From a virus, in the IMG/VR virus record IMGVR_UViG_3300042894_001118, positions 1-21,129 of that record: 21,129 nucleotides of DNA; one strand, given 5' to 3'. The position numbers and the translations under genes are program-made. The notes below the pieces were generated by a model. That model was not told the origin of the DNA, made no database searches, and saw only the letters and a list, made by a program, of their open reading frames with translations. Shown piece after piece: positions 1 through 5,695 of this stretch. Positions within the stretch are counted from its first letter, which is position 1; each line of letters starts with the position of its first letter.

Positions 1-948
1 TAAACTTTGTTCTTTAGTTGCTGCCTTAGAAATGACTTGAAACGCCTTTGCCTCTTCCTGAGCCCGTAGTTGCTTTTCTTTTCTATACTGTTCTTCTTGT
101 GCTGCTGTCGTTGGATAATTGCTTCTAAGTTCTTTATTTTGCGTTTTAGAAGCATCTTGTTGTGAAGGCAAAGATGGAATGTTTTCATTATCCCATGGAT
201 GACTATTTAACCATGTAGAAATATTTGGTCTAAAATTGTGATCCCGATTTTTAAAATCGTTTTTATAAAAAATATTCCAAAGTTCTTTTAGCTCATCTAA
301 ACGCACATCAAGCTTTAAACTTCTCCAGGCTTTATATGCGTTCCATTTAGAACCTTTTTTATTCGTAGATTCCCAAAATTCTAAAAACTCAGAACTGTAT
401 TTTTGATTTTGAGAAGAAAAATCCTTTGATCTCAGTTTATCTACTTTTTTATTCTTATTATTTAGGTGTCCATTTGGAACACCCCCCCCGTGTCCATTTG
501 GAACACCCCCCAAACCATTTTTAGTGGATAAGTCGTCTTTAGACTTTTCATCTGTGGATAAGTCTTCTTCTTCATTTTTCTCGGACACTGGTTGTTGTGC
601 AACTGCCATAATTACAGGCCTACCCACATCCCAACACCAAGCTTCAATTTCTTTTCCGTCAGGCAAGGTTATTAATTTTTTTTCTTTCGTGAGGTAACCT
701 TTTTCTTTCATTTCTCGCATATACTTCTGGAGCTTTTTAGACTCTTCCTTGATACCGAGTTGCTTGCATAGCATTTTATTAGTGATGTAAACATGGTCTA
801 GGCGAAATTTGAGCCCGACAATATAAATATAAATGCGAATTTGAGTAGCATTGAGTGATAAATCTTGCGCAATATAAAATGGAACTAATGCAGAATGATA
901 AGGGTCGAAAAAAAATTCTTTTTGGGTGTTGCTATTTTGACCAGTCAT
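1..948 (-). CDS. Phage replication initiator, lambda O-like (partial, 3' end off window)
   Basis: The frame is open from the ATG at 946-948 to the left edge, giving 316 codons with the C-terminus missing. A good AAAAGGA ribosome site lies 8 bases upstream. Residues about 30-107 look like a winged-helix domain (KMLCKQLGIKEE, then a basic hairpin). Residues 120-180 are a polar low-complexity linker with a tandem GGVPNGHG repeat. Residues about 187-250 carry the FLEFW...AYKAW...NISTWLNSHPW pattern seen at the C-terminal side of phage replisome organisers, and the last visible part is Q/E/K-rich. This architecture fits a phage initiator that binds iterons inside its own gene and recruits host or phage helicase. 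It is the last visible gene of the leftward early operon; a helicase or loader gene would be expected to the left. The family assignment rests on motif pattern and context, not on a search. Confidence 0.8.
   Translation of the reverse strand, partial: MTGQNSNTQKEFFFDPYHSALVPFYIAQDLSLNATQIRIYIYIVGLKFRLDHVYITNKMLCKQLGIKEESKKLQKYMREMKEKGYLTKEKKLITLPDGKEIEAWCWDVGRPVIMAVAQQPVSEKNEEEDLSTDEKSKDDLSTKNGLGGVPNGHGGGVPNGHLNNKNKKVDKLRSKDFSSQNQKYSSEFLEFWESTNKKGSKWNAYKAWRSLKLDVRLDELKELWNIFYKNDFKNRDHNFRPNISTWLNSHPWDNENIPSLPSQQDASKTQNKELRSNYPTTAAQEEQYRKEKQLRAQEEAKAFQVISKAATKEQSL
466..513. repeat. Two tandem 24-bp iterons (466-489 and 490-513)
   Basis: Each unit begins GTGTCCATTTGGAACAC and continues into a C-run (8 C's in the first, 6 C's then AA in the second). 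The unit is eight codons long, so it encodes the repeated peptide GGVPNGHG in the initiator linker. The core GTGTTCC-AAA-TGGACAC (minus strand) is an imperfect palindrome with one unpaired base, as expected of a dimer-binding site. The C8 run at 482-489 could also slip during replication. Confidence 0.7.
523..531 (-). promoter_or_regulatory. Near-consensus DnaA box
   Basis: The minus strand reads TTATCCACT, one mismatch from the DnaA box TTATCCACA. It lies 22 bp from the perfect copy, in the same orientation, and 10 bp from the iterons. Confidence 0.5.
553..561 (-). promoter_or_regulatory. Perfect DnaA box
   Basis: The minus strand reads TTATCCACA, an exact match to the high-affinity E. coli DnaA box. 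It lies next to the iterons within the initiator gene, supporting origin function and some dependence on host DnaA. Confidence 0.6.
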
Positions 949-1000
949 TGGTAAAATCCTTTTGTGTTACAGGGAACTCTAAAACCCTATATGTTGTATG

Positions 1001-1030
1001 ATGCAAGACCGACGCCAATCGGAAGAGCAT
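1001..1030. other. 30-bp interrupted palindrome in the initiator leader
   Basis: The plus strand has the segments ATGC, AAGA, CCGA, CGCCAA, TCGG, AAGA, GCAT. ATGC/GCAT and CCGA/TCGG are complementary, with the AAGA segments facing each other. In the leftward mRNA this would be a hairpin with a symmetric UCUU/UCUU internal loop, about 55 bases before the initiator start. The rest of 949-1049 shows only the initiator ribosome site. Confidence 0.4.
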
Positions 1031-1049
1031 GGAAGCTGTATTCTTACAA

Positions 1050-1238
1050 CTATTCTTTTAAAATTTCTAATAAATCATTTTTGAAACAAATATCTTCAAC
1101 ACATTTAATTATCATTGCTAAATCATGCTTATTTAAACTTTGTTTATAAGAATTCACAAAACAATCTAATTGCCCTAAATCAAGAGCTAATTGTCTTCCG
1201 AAATAATTGATGAAAAACTCTTTATCAAATTTTGTCAT
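1050..1238 (-). CDS. Hypothetical small early protein (62 aa)
   Basis: Not recognised. A clear AGGAG site precedes the ATG at 1236-1238. The protein is small and mildly hydrophilic, with alternating acidic and basic residues and probably helical segments (LNKHDLAMIIKCVEDICF); it contains three cysteines. It lies between the 154-aa gene and the replication initiator on the same strand, so it is probably an accessory of the early replication operon. No membrane segment or known motif is visible. Confidence 0.6.
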   Translation of the reverse strand: MTKFDKEFFINYFGRQLALDLGQLDCFVNSYKQSLNKHDLAMIIKCVEDICFKNDLLEILKE

Positions 1239-1342
1239 ATTGTTATACTCCTAAAAGTAAGGTTAGGTAAAATTCTTAATGTTATATTCTTGATATAAGC
1301 TCCATCAGTTAAATCCTTGATTATTATTAAACTAGCATCACT

Positions 1343-1367
1343 AAGCCTCATCTCCCTGAGGCTTTTT
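1343..1367 (+). terminator. Rho-independent terminator-like hairpin acting on the plus strand
   Basis: AAGCCTCA and TGAGGCTT form a perfect 8-bp stem around the loop TCTCCC, and the plus strand continues in T's (1363-1367). On the minus strand, the coding strand here, no T-run follows, so it would stop rightward transcripts. No plus-strand gene lies upstream, so it may block antisense RNA or end an unannotated small RNA. The surrounding 1239-1428 gap holds no gene that I can support. Confidence 0.6.
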
Positions 1368-1428
1368 CATTCTAAGCCAAGTAAAAATTAAATTATAGGA
1401 TTATTTGATCTGCGCCAAATCAAAAAAA

Positions 1429-1893
1429 CTAATTTTCAGTAGATTTGTTCTTTTTGAACTTCCATTCTTGAATGACTCGCTGGGTCATTTTGTGTAAGTC
1501 CATTTTGTAATTAAAGTTTATTTTTACACCATGTTGTAATCTTTTTGTTTTGTAATTCAAAGATTTAACAGTATCAACAAGCCCAGCATTGAGCAAATTA
1601 ATTACCGCATTGTTAAAAACCTTGTCTTTTATTGGCTCTAATCCTTCGTTTAATCTCAACTCGTCTAAACGCTCTTGTACTTCAAAATAAACTTGATTAC
1701 ACTCTTCATCACCATCTAAAGTATGTAATGCCATGAGCATACGCACGATTTCTTTTTCAAGTTCTGATGAGCCAAATTCAGCCTTGGTGCACATTTCATC
1801 AAGCAATTCTTTAGTTTCAATTTCATCTAAAATTAAATCATGTTTTTCTGCTAAGCCCTTTTGTGTTTCTTTTATCCGTTCTTCAATAGTCAT
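1429..1893 (-). CDS. Hypothetical early protein (154 aa)
   Basis: Not recognised. The ATG at 1891-1893 follows an AAGGATAT ribosome site. Residues 1-90 are rich in E, K and L and look helical. A segment around residues 92-125 (FNNAVINLLNAGLVDTV, then a basic KTKRLQHG strand) has the shape of a winged-helix recognition helix plus wing. It is followed by a basic C-terminal tail ending KFKKNKSTEN. No catalytic motif or membrane segment is visible. Its position after the Cro-like and 89-aa wHTH genes suggests a regulatory or replication accessory role; this is inference only. Confidence 0.7.
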   Translation of the reverse strand: MTIEERIKETQKGLAEKHDLILDEIETKELLDEMCTKAEFGSSELEKEIVRMLMALHTLDGDEECNQVYFEVQERLDELRLNEGLEPIKDKVFNNAVINLLNAGLVDTVKSLNYKTKRLQHGVKINFNYKMDLHKMTQRVIQEWKFKKNKSTEN

Positions 1894-1907
1894 TGAAAAT
1901 ATCCTTA

Positions 1908-2177
1908 TTAAGATGCAATTAATCTATATGCAATTGATGTATCAGCGCCATCTGTATCTTCTTCTAGCTCTTTAATAAAACCCTTATCAACCAGTTGGCG
2001 TAATATTTCTGTGATTTCAGGTACATCTAATCCAGCAAATCTCGCAAGTTTATATTTAAATACTCTTACATTCATGTCTTCATCGCACATATCAGCCATT
2101 CCAATTAACACAAGTTTTTCATGTGTTGTCACTTTATCTGGATGCTGCCTTAATGCCCAACTCAACGCTTTAATCAT
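1908..2177 (-). CDS. Small winged-helix (HTH_36-like) DNA-binding protein
   Basis: An 89-aa protein whose start overlaps the upstream cro-like stop by ATGA, with an AAAGGA site, so translation is probably coupled. Residues 18-35 (THEKLVLIGMADMCDED) match the opening of helix-turn-helix domains at the N-terminus of many phage replication proteins. Residues about 40-68 give the recognition helix and wing (KYKLARFAGLDVPEITEIL, then LVDKGFIKELEED). It occupies the cII position of a lambdoid early operon but does not resemble CII in sequence. It may be a replication accessory or a transcription regulator. Confidence 0.75.
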   Translation of the reverse strand: MIKALSWALRQHPDKVTTHEKLVLIGMADMCDEDMNVRVFKYKLARFAGLDVPEITEILRQLVDKGFIKELEEDTDGADTSIAYRLIAS

Positions 2178-2422
2178 TTGCTAATTCCTTTATTTTTATT
2201 AATACCTTGTTTGGTTTTTTCGCTATGATGCGTATATCTGTCATATAAATCTTGAATATTTGCTTTTAATACACCCCCTGATAGTTTTTCAATTTCCAGT
2301 TGTTGCATATAGGTTATATAACCTTTCTTTTTCCAATATGTAAAATTTTGTCGGCCAATTCCTAGTAACTGGCAAACCTTATATTCACTCTTGAAATGAT
2401 GTAAAACTTCATCTATAGTCAT
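2174..2422 (-). CDS. cro: Cro-like transcriptional repressor
   Basis: An 82-aa protein. Residues 5-50 match the short Cro fold of the P22/lambda group: DEVLHHFKSEYKVCQLLGI, then a recognition helix RQNFTYWKKKGYI, then QQLEIEKLSGGVLKAN. The C-terminus is a basic tail. A perfect AAGGAGGT site lies 6 bases before the ATG. It is the first gene of the leftward early operon, and its promoter overlaps a palindromic operator, so it probably autoregulates and also represses the divergent recombination promoter. No CI-type repressor with a peptidase domain is found next to it. The family call is based on pattern similarity. Confidence 0.8.
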   Translation of the reverse strand: MTIDEVLHHFKSEYKVCQLLGIGRQNFTYWKKKGYITYMQQLEIEKLSGGVLKANIQDLYDRYTHHSEKTKQGINKNKGISK

Positions 2423-2443
2423 TCTGGTACCTCCTTTTTGCTC

Positions 2444-2472
2444 ACTATATTATATTTAATATGCCTCGTCAA
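2444..2472 (-). promoter_or_regulatory. Leftward early promoter for the cro-replication operon
   Basis: The minus strand has -35 TTGACG (2467-2472) and -10 TATAGT (2444-2449) with a 17-bp spacer, one mismatch each from the sigma70 consensus. The predicted start, near 2437, leaves a very short leader that begins about at the AAGGAGGT site of cro. Confidence 0.75.
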
Positions 2473-2486
2473 ATAGAGCTTGACGA
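2466..2486. promoter_or_regulatory. Shared palindromic operator between divergent early promoters
   Basis: TCGTCAA and TTGACGA form a perfect 7-bp inverted repeat with a 7-bp spacer. Each arm contains the -35 box of one promoter, so one bound dimer would cover both. The size fits a lambda-type repressor/Cro site. Binding by the neighbouring Cro-like protein is inferred. Confidence 0.7.
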
Positions 2487-2508
2487 ATAAGCCTGCCTTA
2501 GATATAAT
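2480..2508 (+). promoter_or_regulatory. Rightward early promoter for the recombination operon
   Basis: It has -35 TTGACG (2480-2485) and a perfect -10 TATAAT (2503-2508) with an optimal 17-bp spacer, so it should be strong. The leader to the exonuclease ATG would be about 28 bases. It is the mirror image of the leftward promoter around position 2476. Confidence 0.8.
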
Positions 2509-2542
2509 TGCATTGTAAATAACGAGTAGCGGAGTTCATAAA

Positions 2543-3331
2543 ATGAAATTTGAAAATGGCATACATGCAATTACCAACGAGCAATATCACAGCTCAGAAG
2601 GTATCTCTCGAAGCGATTTAATGCGTTTCAAAAAATCCCCAATGCATTTCAAGCACAAACAATCCCTTAAGGAAACGCCAGCACTTATTATTGGTGAATT
2701 AGTTCATACATTAGTACTTGAGCCACATTTCTTTAACGATAGATATATTGTTAATCCTGGTTTTGACAGACGCACTAAAGAAGGCAAAGCTGAGCACGCA
2801 GAATTTATGATTGCCAGCGAAGGTAAGCGTATTGTAGAAGCAAACCATTTTACCGAAGCCAGCAAAATGGCCGACGCTGTTAACAATCATGAGTTTAAAC
2901 AATACCTACAACAAGGCTATCGTGTCGAAAATTCTATCTTTTTTCGACATAAACTGACTGGATTGCAATGCAAAGTACGTCCTGACGCATGGTTGGGTGA
3001 TGTCATTATTGACCTTAAAACCACTGCTGACGCGTCATTTAGAAGCTTTCAATCAAGTGCTTATAACTACGGCTATTACTTACAAGCAGGCATGATTAAA
3101 CGCGCCTTAGAGAGCCTTAACAAACCTATTAAAAACTTTATATTTGTTGCTGTCGAGAAAGAAACTCCATATGCCATTGGTATTTATAAACTCGATGATG
3201 AAGCTTTAGAATATGGCGCAAATGAATTTGATACGCTTATGATTGAATTACAAAAATATATCGAACGCAACGAATTCCCTGATTATGGAATACAAACTTT
3301 ATCAATACCTGCTTGGTTGAAAACGGAGTAA
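2543..3331 (+). CDS. RecE-like PDDEXK exonuclease (DUF3799-type)
   Basis: A 262-aa protein, probably the 5'-3' dsDNA exonuclease that generates single strands for the annealase encoded next. Near the N-terminus, ISRSDLMRFKKSPMHFK and then GELVHTLVLEP (His55) match the putative exodeoxyribonuclease 8 / YqaJ-like group. The nuclease core is KVRPDAW with Asp148, then IDLKT with Asp157 and Lys159 (the D-x-K motif), followed by YYLQAGM with Gln181. All key residues are present. The length fits phage single-domain enzymes and is far shorter than E. coli RecE. A GGAG site lies 8 bases before the ATG. First gene of the rightward operon; its stop is 5 bases before bet. Confidence 0.88.
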   Translation: MKFENGIHAITNEQYHSSEGISRSDLMRFKKSPMHFKHKQSLKETPALIIGELVHTLVLEPHFFNDRYIVNPGFDRRTKEGKAEHAEFMIASEGKRIVEANHFTEASKMADAVNNHEFKQYLQQGYRVENSIFFRHKLTGLQCKVRPDAWLGDVIIDLKTTADASFRSFQSSAYNYGYYLQAGMIKRALESLNKPIKNFIFVAVEKETPYAIGIYKLDDEALEYGANEFDTLMIELQKYIERNEFPDYGIQTLSIPAWLKTE

Positions 3332-3336
3332 TTAAA

Positions 3337-4188
3337 ATGACGAATGCTATGACAACTGTAAATGATGTATTAATGATGTGGGAAAACAAAGAGCAACTAC
3401 AAGAAATTAGAAAACTATTTGCGCCAAAATTGAGTGATAGCGAATTTCAGTTCTTCGTTGGACTAGGTAAAGCATCAAGATTAAATCCATTCACCCGTGA
3501 AATATGGGCCGTAAAATATCAAGAAAGCCAACCCGCTCAAGTATTTATTGGTCGTGATGGTTATAGAAAAGCTGCTCAAGCGCATCCAGAATATGACTTC
3601 CATCAAGCTGATGCTGTTTATGAAAACGATGAATATGAAGTTGTTAATGGTGTAGTTCATCATAAATATAAATTAAGTAACCGTGGCAAACTGGTTGGCG
3701 CATACTGCGTGGCTAAACGCCATAAATCATCGCGTCCAATTTATGTATTTTGTGAATTAAGCGAATACTCAACTGGCAGAAGTTTATGGAATACACAAAC
3801 AGGAAAGCCAGCAACGATGATTAAAAAAGTTGCTGAAAGCCAATGTCTTCGCGCATGCTTCCAAGATTTGTTAGGTGGCACTTATGCTGAAGAAGAGGAG
3901 TGGGAAGAAAAAGGCGAAAAAAAAGCGGAATCGCCTCGTCCCGCCTTTCAACAAAATGATGAATTAAAGGACCTATTTACGCCCACGGTTATTGATGAGC
4001 CATTTGAACACCCAAAAGCTACTGATGAACAATTAAAAGAAATTGAAGGGTTGTTTACAGAGCTTGCTTTGACAGATGACCGAATCACAAAAGCTTTGAT
4101 TACGCATGAAGTTAGCTGTCTCGAAGAACTTACTGAAACCAAAGCAAAAATACTTATCTACCAACTCAATAAACTAAAACAGCAATAA
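3337..4188 (+). CDS. bet: Recombination protein Bet/RecT-type ssDNA annealase
   Basis: A 283-aa single-strand annealing protein, partner of the upstream exonuclease. The N-terminal 180 residues match phage Bet: FFVGLGKASRLNPFTREIWA, then VFIGRDGYRKAAQAHPEYD, then GAYCVAKR, and KVAESQCLRACFQDLLGGTYAEEE, which is the typical end of the core. The C-terminal 90 residues are acidic and variable. I chose the ATG at 3337 because GGAG lies 8 bases upstream and overlaps the exonuclease stop. An in-frame TTG at 3313 would add eight residues within the upstream gene and has no ribosome site. Together with the exonuclease and SSB it forms a Red-type system for concatemer formation and repair. Confidence 0.92.
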   Translation: MTNAMTTVNDVLMMWENKEQLQEIRKLFAPKLSDSEFQFFVGLGKASRLNPFTREIWAVKYQESQPAQVFIGRDGYRKAAQAHPEYDFHQADAVYENDEYEVVNGVVHHKYKLSNRGKLVGAYCVAKRHKSSRPIYVFCELSEYSTGRSLWNTQTGKPATMIKKVAESQCLRACFQDLLGGTYAEEEEWEEKGEKKAESPRPAFQQNDELKDLFTPTVIDEPFEHPKATDEQLKEIEGLFTELALTDDRITKALITHEVSCLEELTETKAKILIYQLNKLKQQ

Positions 4189-4203
4189 GGAGGGCACAAG
4201 GAA

Positions 4204-4365
4204 GTGTTATTTTCTAAAAGACTAAAGCGCTATCTTATCAATCGTAAGTTAAAAAAAATGAATAAAGATTTAGCAAGCGCAAAAGACATTAAAAGTTATT
4301 TAGCTGTCGAAAATAAAAGATTAGATTTAATAATGAAACTTAACAAAATAGGCGCAAAAAAATGA
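4204..4365 (+). CDS. Small basic protein (53 aa), GTG start, between bet and ssb
   Basis: Not recognised. A strong AAGGAGGG site lies 9 bases before GTG 4204, and the stop overlaps the ssb start as ATGA, so ssb translation is probably coupled to it. The peptide begins MLFSKRLKRYLINRKLKK and continues with alternating charged and leucine residues to end KIGAKK. It is very basic and likely one or two helices, perhaps a short coiled coil. A weaker internal ATG at 4258 would give 36 residues. Context suggests a nucleic-acid-binding or recombination-accessory role, without direct proof. Confidence 0.6.
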   Translation: MLFSKRLKRYLINRKLKKMNKDLASAKDIKSYLAVENKRLDLIMKLNKIGAKK

Positions 4366-4766
4366 TAAATAAAGCAATTATACTTGGTCGAATTGGTTTT
4401 ATTGAAACAAAAAATCACAATGGGATGCAATACACTAAGTTATCAGTAGCTACCAATGAAAAATGGAAAGACAAGAATGGTGAAAAACAAGAAAAAACCA
4501 TTTGGCACAATGTCTGCGGGTTCAATAAATTGGCAGAGATTATGGCTCGCTACGCTAAGAAAGGCGATATTGTTTATGTCGAAGGCAAAATATCTCAAAA
4601 CAAATATAAAGATGAAAGTGGCGTTGAAAAAATTAGTTCCAGCATTACGGCTTCCGAATTTAAAATATTAAATAACACACCACAAGAAGAAGCTGTACAA
4701 ACAAATAAAAATAGTGGTAATGTAAAATCATCAGGGCCTCTATTGGATGACGATATCCCCTGGTGA
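4362..4766 (+). CDS. ssb: Single-stranded DNA-binding protein
   Basis: A 134-aa SSB. Residues 1-105 form the OB fold, with the family landmarks NKAIILGRIG, YTKLSVATNEKW, EKTIWHNVCGFNKLAEI, ARYAKKGDIVYVEGKI and ITASEFKIL. A short linker leads to an acidic tip LLDDDIPW at residues 127-134. The usual last residue is Phe; here it is Trp. The tail normally recruits host repair and replication proteins, so this SSB probably retains such contacts. It is the last gene of the rightward recombination operon and overlaps the preceding small gene by ATGA. It should coat strands made by the exonuclease and those at forks. Confidence 0.93.
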   Translation: MINKAIILGRIGFIETKNHNGMQYTKLSVATNEKWKDKNGEKQEKTIWHNVCGFNKLAEIMARYAKKGDIVYVEGKISQNKYKDESGVEKISSSITASEFKILNNTPQEEAVQTNKNSGNVKSSGPLLDDDIPW

Positions 4767-4784
4767 AACGTCCGCTATACCTCT

Positions 4785-4814
4785 AGCCGCTTCTGCACTC
4801 CTCAGGGGCGGTTT
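4785..4814 (+). terminator. Terminator of the recombination operon
   Basis: AGCCGCTTCTG and CAGGGGCGGTT pair as an 11-bp stem (three G-U pairs) around the loop CACTCCT, followed by a short T-run (4812-4814). It lies 18 bases after the ssb stop, between convergent genes. No T-run occurs on the minus strand, so it is probably one-way. Confidence 0.6.
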
Positions 4815-5156
4815 CTAAGATATTAAATAATCCTTAATTAATTGAATAGCATCATCTGCACCCCATATAACTTCTGCATAATAGCCTTGTGAACGCATAT
4901 CATTAATAAATTCTAGTTGTGCTGGGGTTGCTTTATTCTTACCCCATTTAAGCTCAATCCAAAGCCCATGCCAACGTTTTGTAGGTATAGCAATAAAGAT
5001 GTCGCTGGTTCCTGGGCGAAGCCCCATGCGCTTGTATATTGCGCCTAGTTGAGGGCTACGTTTTCCATCATTTGGAATATACAAAGCAAAAGGCTTTATT
5101 CTTGGATTTAATCTAATCCACTGAAACAATTTAATTTGTTCGTCACGCTCTGACAT
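4815..5156 (-). CDS. VRR-NUC domain nuclease
   Basis: A 113-aa single-domain protein of the PD-(D/E)XK VRR-NUC family. Visible motif residues are Asp52 in LRPGTSDIF, Glu68 and Lys70 in GLWIELKWGKNKATPAQLEF, and Gln80. The N-terminus has ERDEQIKLFQWIRL, the usual opening helix. Phage members are proposed structure-specific nucleases, possibly resolving branched DNA before packaging. The start shares one base with the endolysin stop (TAATG), so translation is coupled. It is the last gene of the leftward lysis cassette and is therefore likely expressed late, unlike the early recombination genes that face it. Confidence 0.87.
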   Translation of the reverse strand: MSERDEQIKLFQWIRLNPRIKPFALYIPNDGKRSPQLGAIYKRMGLRPGTSDIFIAIPTKRWHGLWIELKWGKNKATPAQLEFINDMRSQGYYAEVIWGADDAIQLIKDYLIS

Positions 5157-5695
5157 TAGCTTACAGCCCGACGCAACCAGCCCTTAATAAATTTAGAAAA
5201 ACTTGGATTCTTTTCAACGAGTCCTAAATAAAATTGCACGCATTCGAATCGAAAAGCGATTAGCAATTCTTGTGCGTCAATTTGATTAATAGCCAAAATG
5301 CTTTTAGGTCCTAACTTACCGTCTTCTGTTAAAACTTTACCGAATTGATTACACGCGCGCTGTATAAGTTTTCCTGCTTGTACCAATCCTGCATTAACAG
5401 ACAAATCAAATAGCTTGGCCGCTATCTCATCATCATTAATTAAATCGCATTTTTGCACATCCCAGAAGCTTTTTTTGTAAATTTTTTTAACATCTGGTAG
5501 GGCGAGTTTTTTAATATCATCCTTATCAACATCGCCATCACCGTCAATGTCCCCAATACCACAATCTTTGTAAAGTAAGCTAAGAAAACGCAAACTAACG
5601 CCAAAATTCGTAGGGCCTCCATTATCACCTTGTATATCATTGTAACCACCTTCGTGCTTGATTGTTTTGTCAAATGCTTTGTCATAATTAGCCAT
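5156..5695 (-). CDS. Endolysin, GH108-type lysozyme with an EF-hand-like loop
   Basis: A 179-aa peptidoglycan hydrolase. KHEGGYND (Glu15, expected catalytic acid) followed by GDNGGPTNFGVS is the GH108 signature, and the C-terminal half carries the usual helical peptidoglycan-binding-3 pattern (LFDLSVNAGLVQAGKLIQRA, DGKLGPKS). Residues 49-60 read D-I-D-G-D-G-D-V-D-K-D-D, a complete EF-hand/dockerin-type calcium loop. I chose ATG 5695: GAGGA lies 12 bases upstream and the start overlaps the DUF1353 stop by 8 bases. An in-frame ATG at 5728 has no clear site. No signal peptide is seen, so release would need a holin. Confidence 0.85.
   Translation of the reverse strand: MANYDKAFDKTIKHEGGYNDIQGDNGGPTNFGVSLRFLSLLYKDCGIGDIDGDGDVDKDDIKKLALPDVKKIYKKSFWDVQKCDLINDDEIAAKLFDLSVNAGLVQAGKLIQRACNQFGKVLTEDGKLGPKSILAINQIDAQELLIAFRFECVQFYLGLVEKNPSFSKFIKGWLRRAVS

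Larger units (their letters stand above)
421..561. other. Probable phage replication origin inside the initiator gene
   Basis: Three elements cluster here: two identical 24-bp direct repeats (466-513), a perfect DnaA box TTATCCACA on the minus strand (553-561) with a one-mismatch copy (523-531), and an AT-rich stretch at about 421-465. The order of DnaA boxes, iterons and AT-rich DNA, all within the coding region of a wHTH initiator, parallels the lambda origin inside gene O. There are only two iterons, fewer than lambda has. Function is inferred from layout. Confidence 0.65.

Noticed and set aside
1018-1029. 12-base match (ATCGGAAGAGCA) to an Illumina adapter, hinting at an assembly artefact
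   Set aside because: The flanking bases do not continue the adapter, and the match is part of a symmetric palindrome, so chance is likelier.
1341-1370. Nine-residue open frame (MKKPQGDEA) across the 1343-1367 hairpin on the minus strand, possible leader peptide
   Set aside because: No ribosome site, and no T-run on that strand for attenuation.
1392-1397. TATAAT on the minus strand, possible internal early promoter
   Set aside because: No acceptable -35 box at 16-18 bases.
1404-1424. TTTGAT-N9-ATCAAA inverted repeat resembling an FNR site
   Set aside because: The spacing is wrong for FNR (4 bases needed), and the AT-rich arms can occur by chance.
3313-3336. TTG start extending the Bet protein by eight residues
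   Set aside because: It lies inside the exonuclease gene without a ribosome site, while ATG 3337 has GGAG at good spacing.
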